Shown here piece by piece: positions 63,986 to 64,000 of a DNA stretch of 64,000 bases. The translations under genes and the position numbers were made by a program. Origin of the DNA: Undaria pinnatifida (taxonomy: Eukaryota; Sar; Phaeophyceae; Laminariales; Alariaceae); the NCBI GenBank assembly GCA_012845835.1, contig JABAKD010000008.1, forward strand, positions 1,599,058 through 1,663,057. The letters run 5' to 3'. Each line of letters starts with the position of its first letter. Positions within the stretch are counted from its first letter, which is position 1. Under the pieces are notes generated by a model. The model was not told the DNA's origin, did no database searches, and was given only the letters and a program-made list of their open reading frames with translations.

Positions 63986-64000
63986 TATATATATATTTTT

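Overview
This is a eukaryotic nuclear window, gene-poor and packed with repeats. Nothing in it looks prokaryotic: there are no operons or ribosome-binding sites, and long coding ORFs are nearly absent. It contains triplet microsatellites, long poly-C/poly-G runs, interstitial TTAGGG-type telomeric tracts and relics of at least four retrotransposon classes: non-LTR with a restriction-like endonuclease, a second non-LTR RT, LTR, and DIRS-like. A Pif1/Helitron-type helicase fragment is also present. The mix fits a large, transposon-rich protist or algal genome. A stramenopile, perhaps a brown alga, is my best guess, but this is inference and no marker gene settles it.

Only two loci look like host genes, both on the minus strand: 3241-3969 and 10363-11943. 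They are divergent paralogues. Each has a Ser/Pro-rich disordered N-terminal part with a shared RSLS-x-TS motif, followed by the same ~85-residue globular domain (PH-like by pattern). In the second gene the open frame runs on past the domain.

1-13.2 kb holds these genes in otherwise non-coding sequence with small tandem and foldback repeats. 13.2-19.7 kb is a nested repeat block. Modules I call A and B are contiguous at 6.5 kb and 29.5 kb, but here a 1.4 kb poly-C element (C) separates them, and B is itself split by a 1.38 kb foldback element. Three tandem satellite units with telomere-like cores follow. 20.2-24.1 kb (minus) and 54.2-57.6 kb (plus) are two decayed copies of one non-LTR retrotransposon with RT, zinc finger and PD-(D/E)XK-like endonuclease. 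25.8-27.4 kb is a tandem array alternating a tRNA-like 3' half with a foldback. 28.6-30.7 kb has the second C/B/A set in reverse orientation and a LINE RT fragment. 30.8-31.7 kb is a terminal-inverted-repeat element built of one repeated decamer-like motif. 32.47-34.17 kb is a compact LTR element with two 261 bp LTRs. 41.3-43.7 kb is a heavily mutated DIRS-like RT and RNase H. 43.7-44.4 kb is a tandem array made from the end of a dispersed TIR family. 48.15-48.74 kb is the helicase tail. 50.2-53.7 kb is an LTR retrotransposon (gag and protease kept, most of pol lost) that sits inside a ~70-80 bp minisatellite. 57.7-64 kb is mostly C-module copies and unassigned sequence.

No pathway or operon logic links these parts. 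The window is best read as a graveyard of nested insertions around two small host genes. No clear new functional system was found. The most unusual items are the paired paralogues, the tRNA-like/foldback tandem array, the tiny MITEs with a tRNA box-A-like core, the recurrent C module, and the datable nested insertions.
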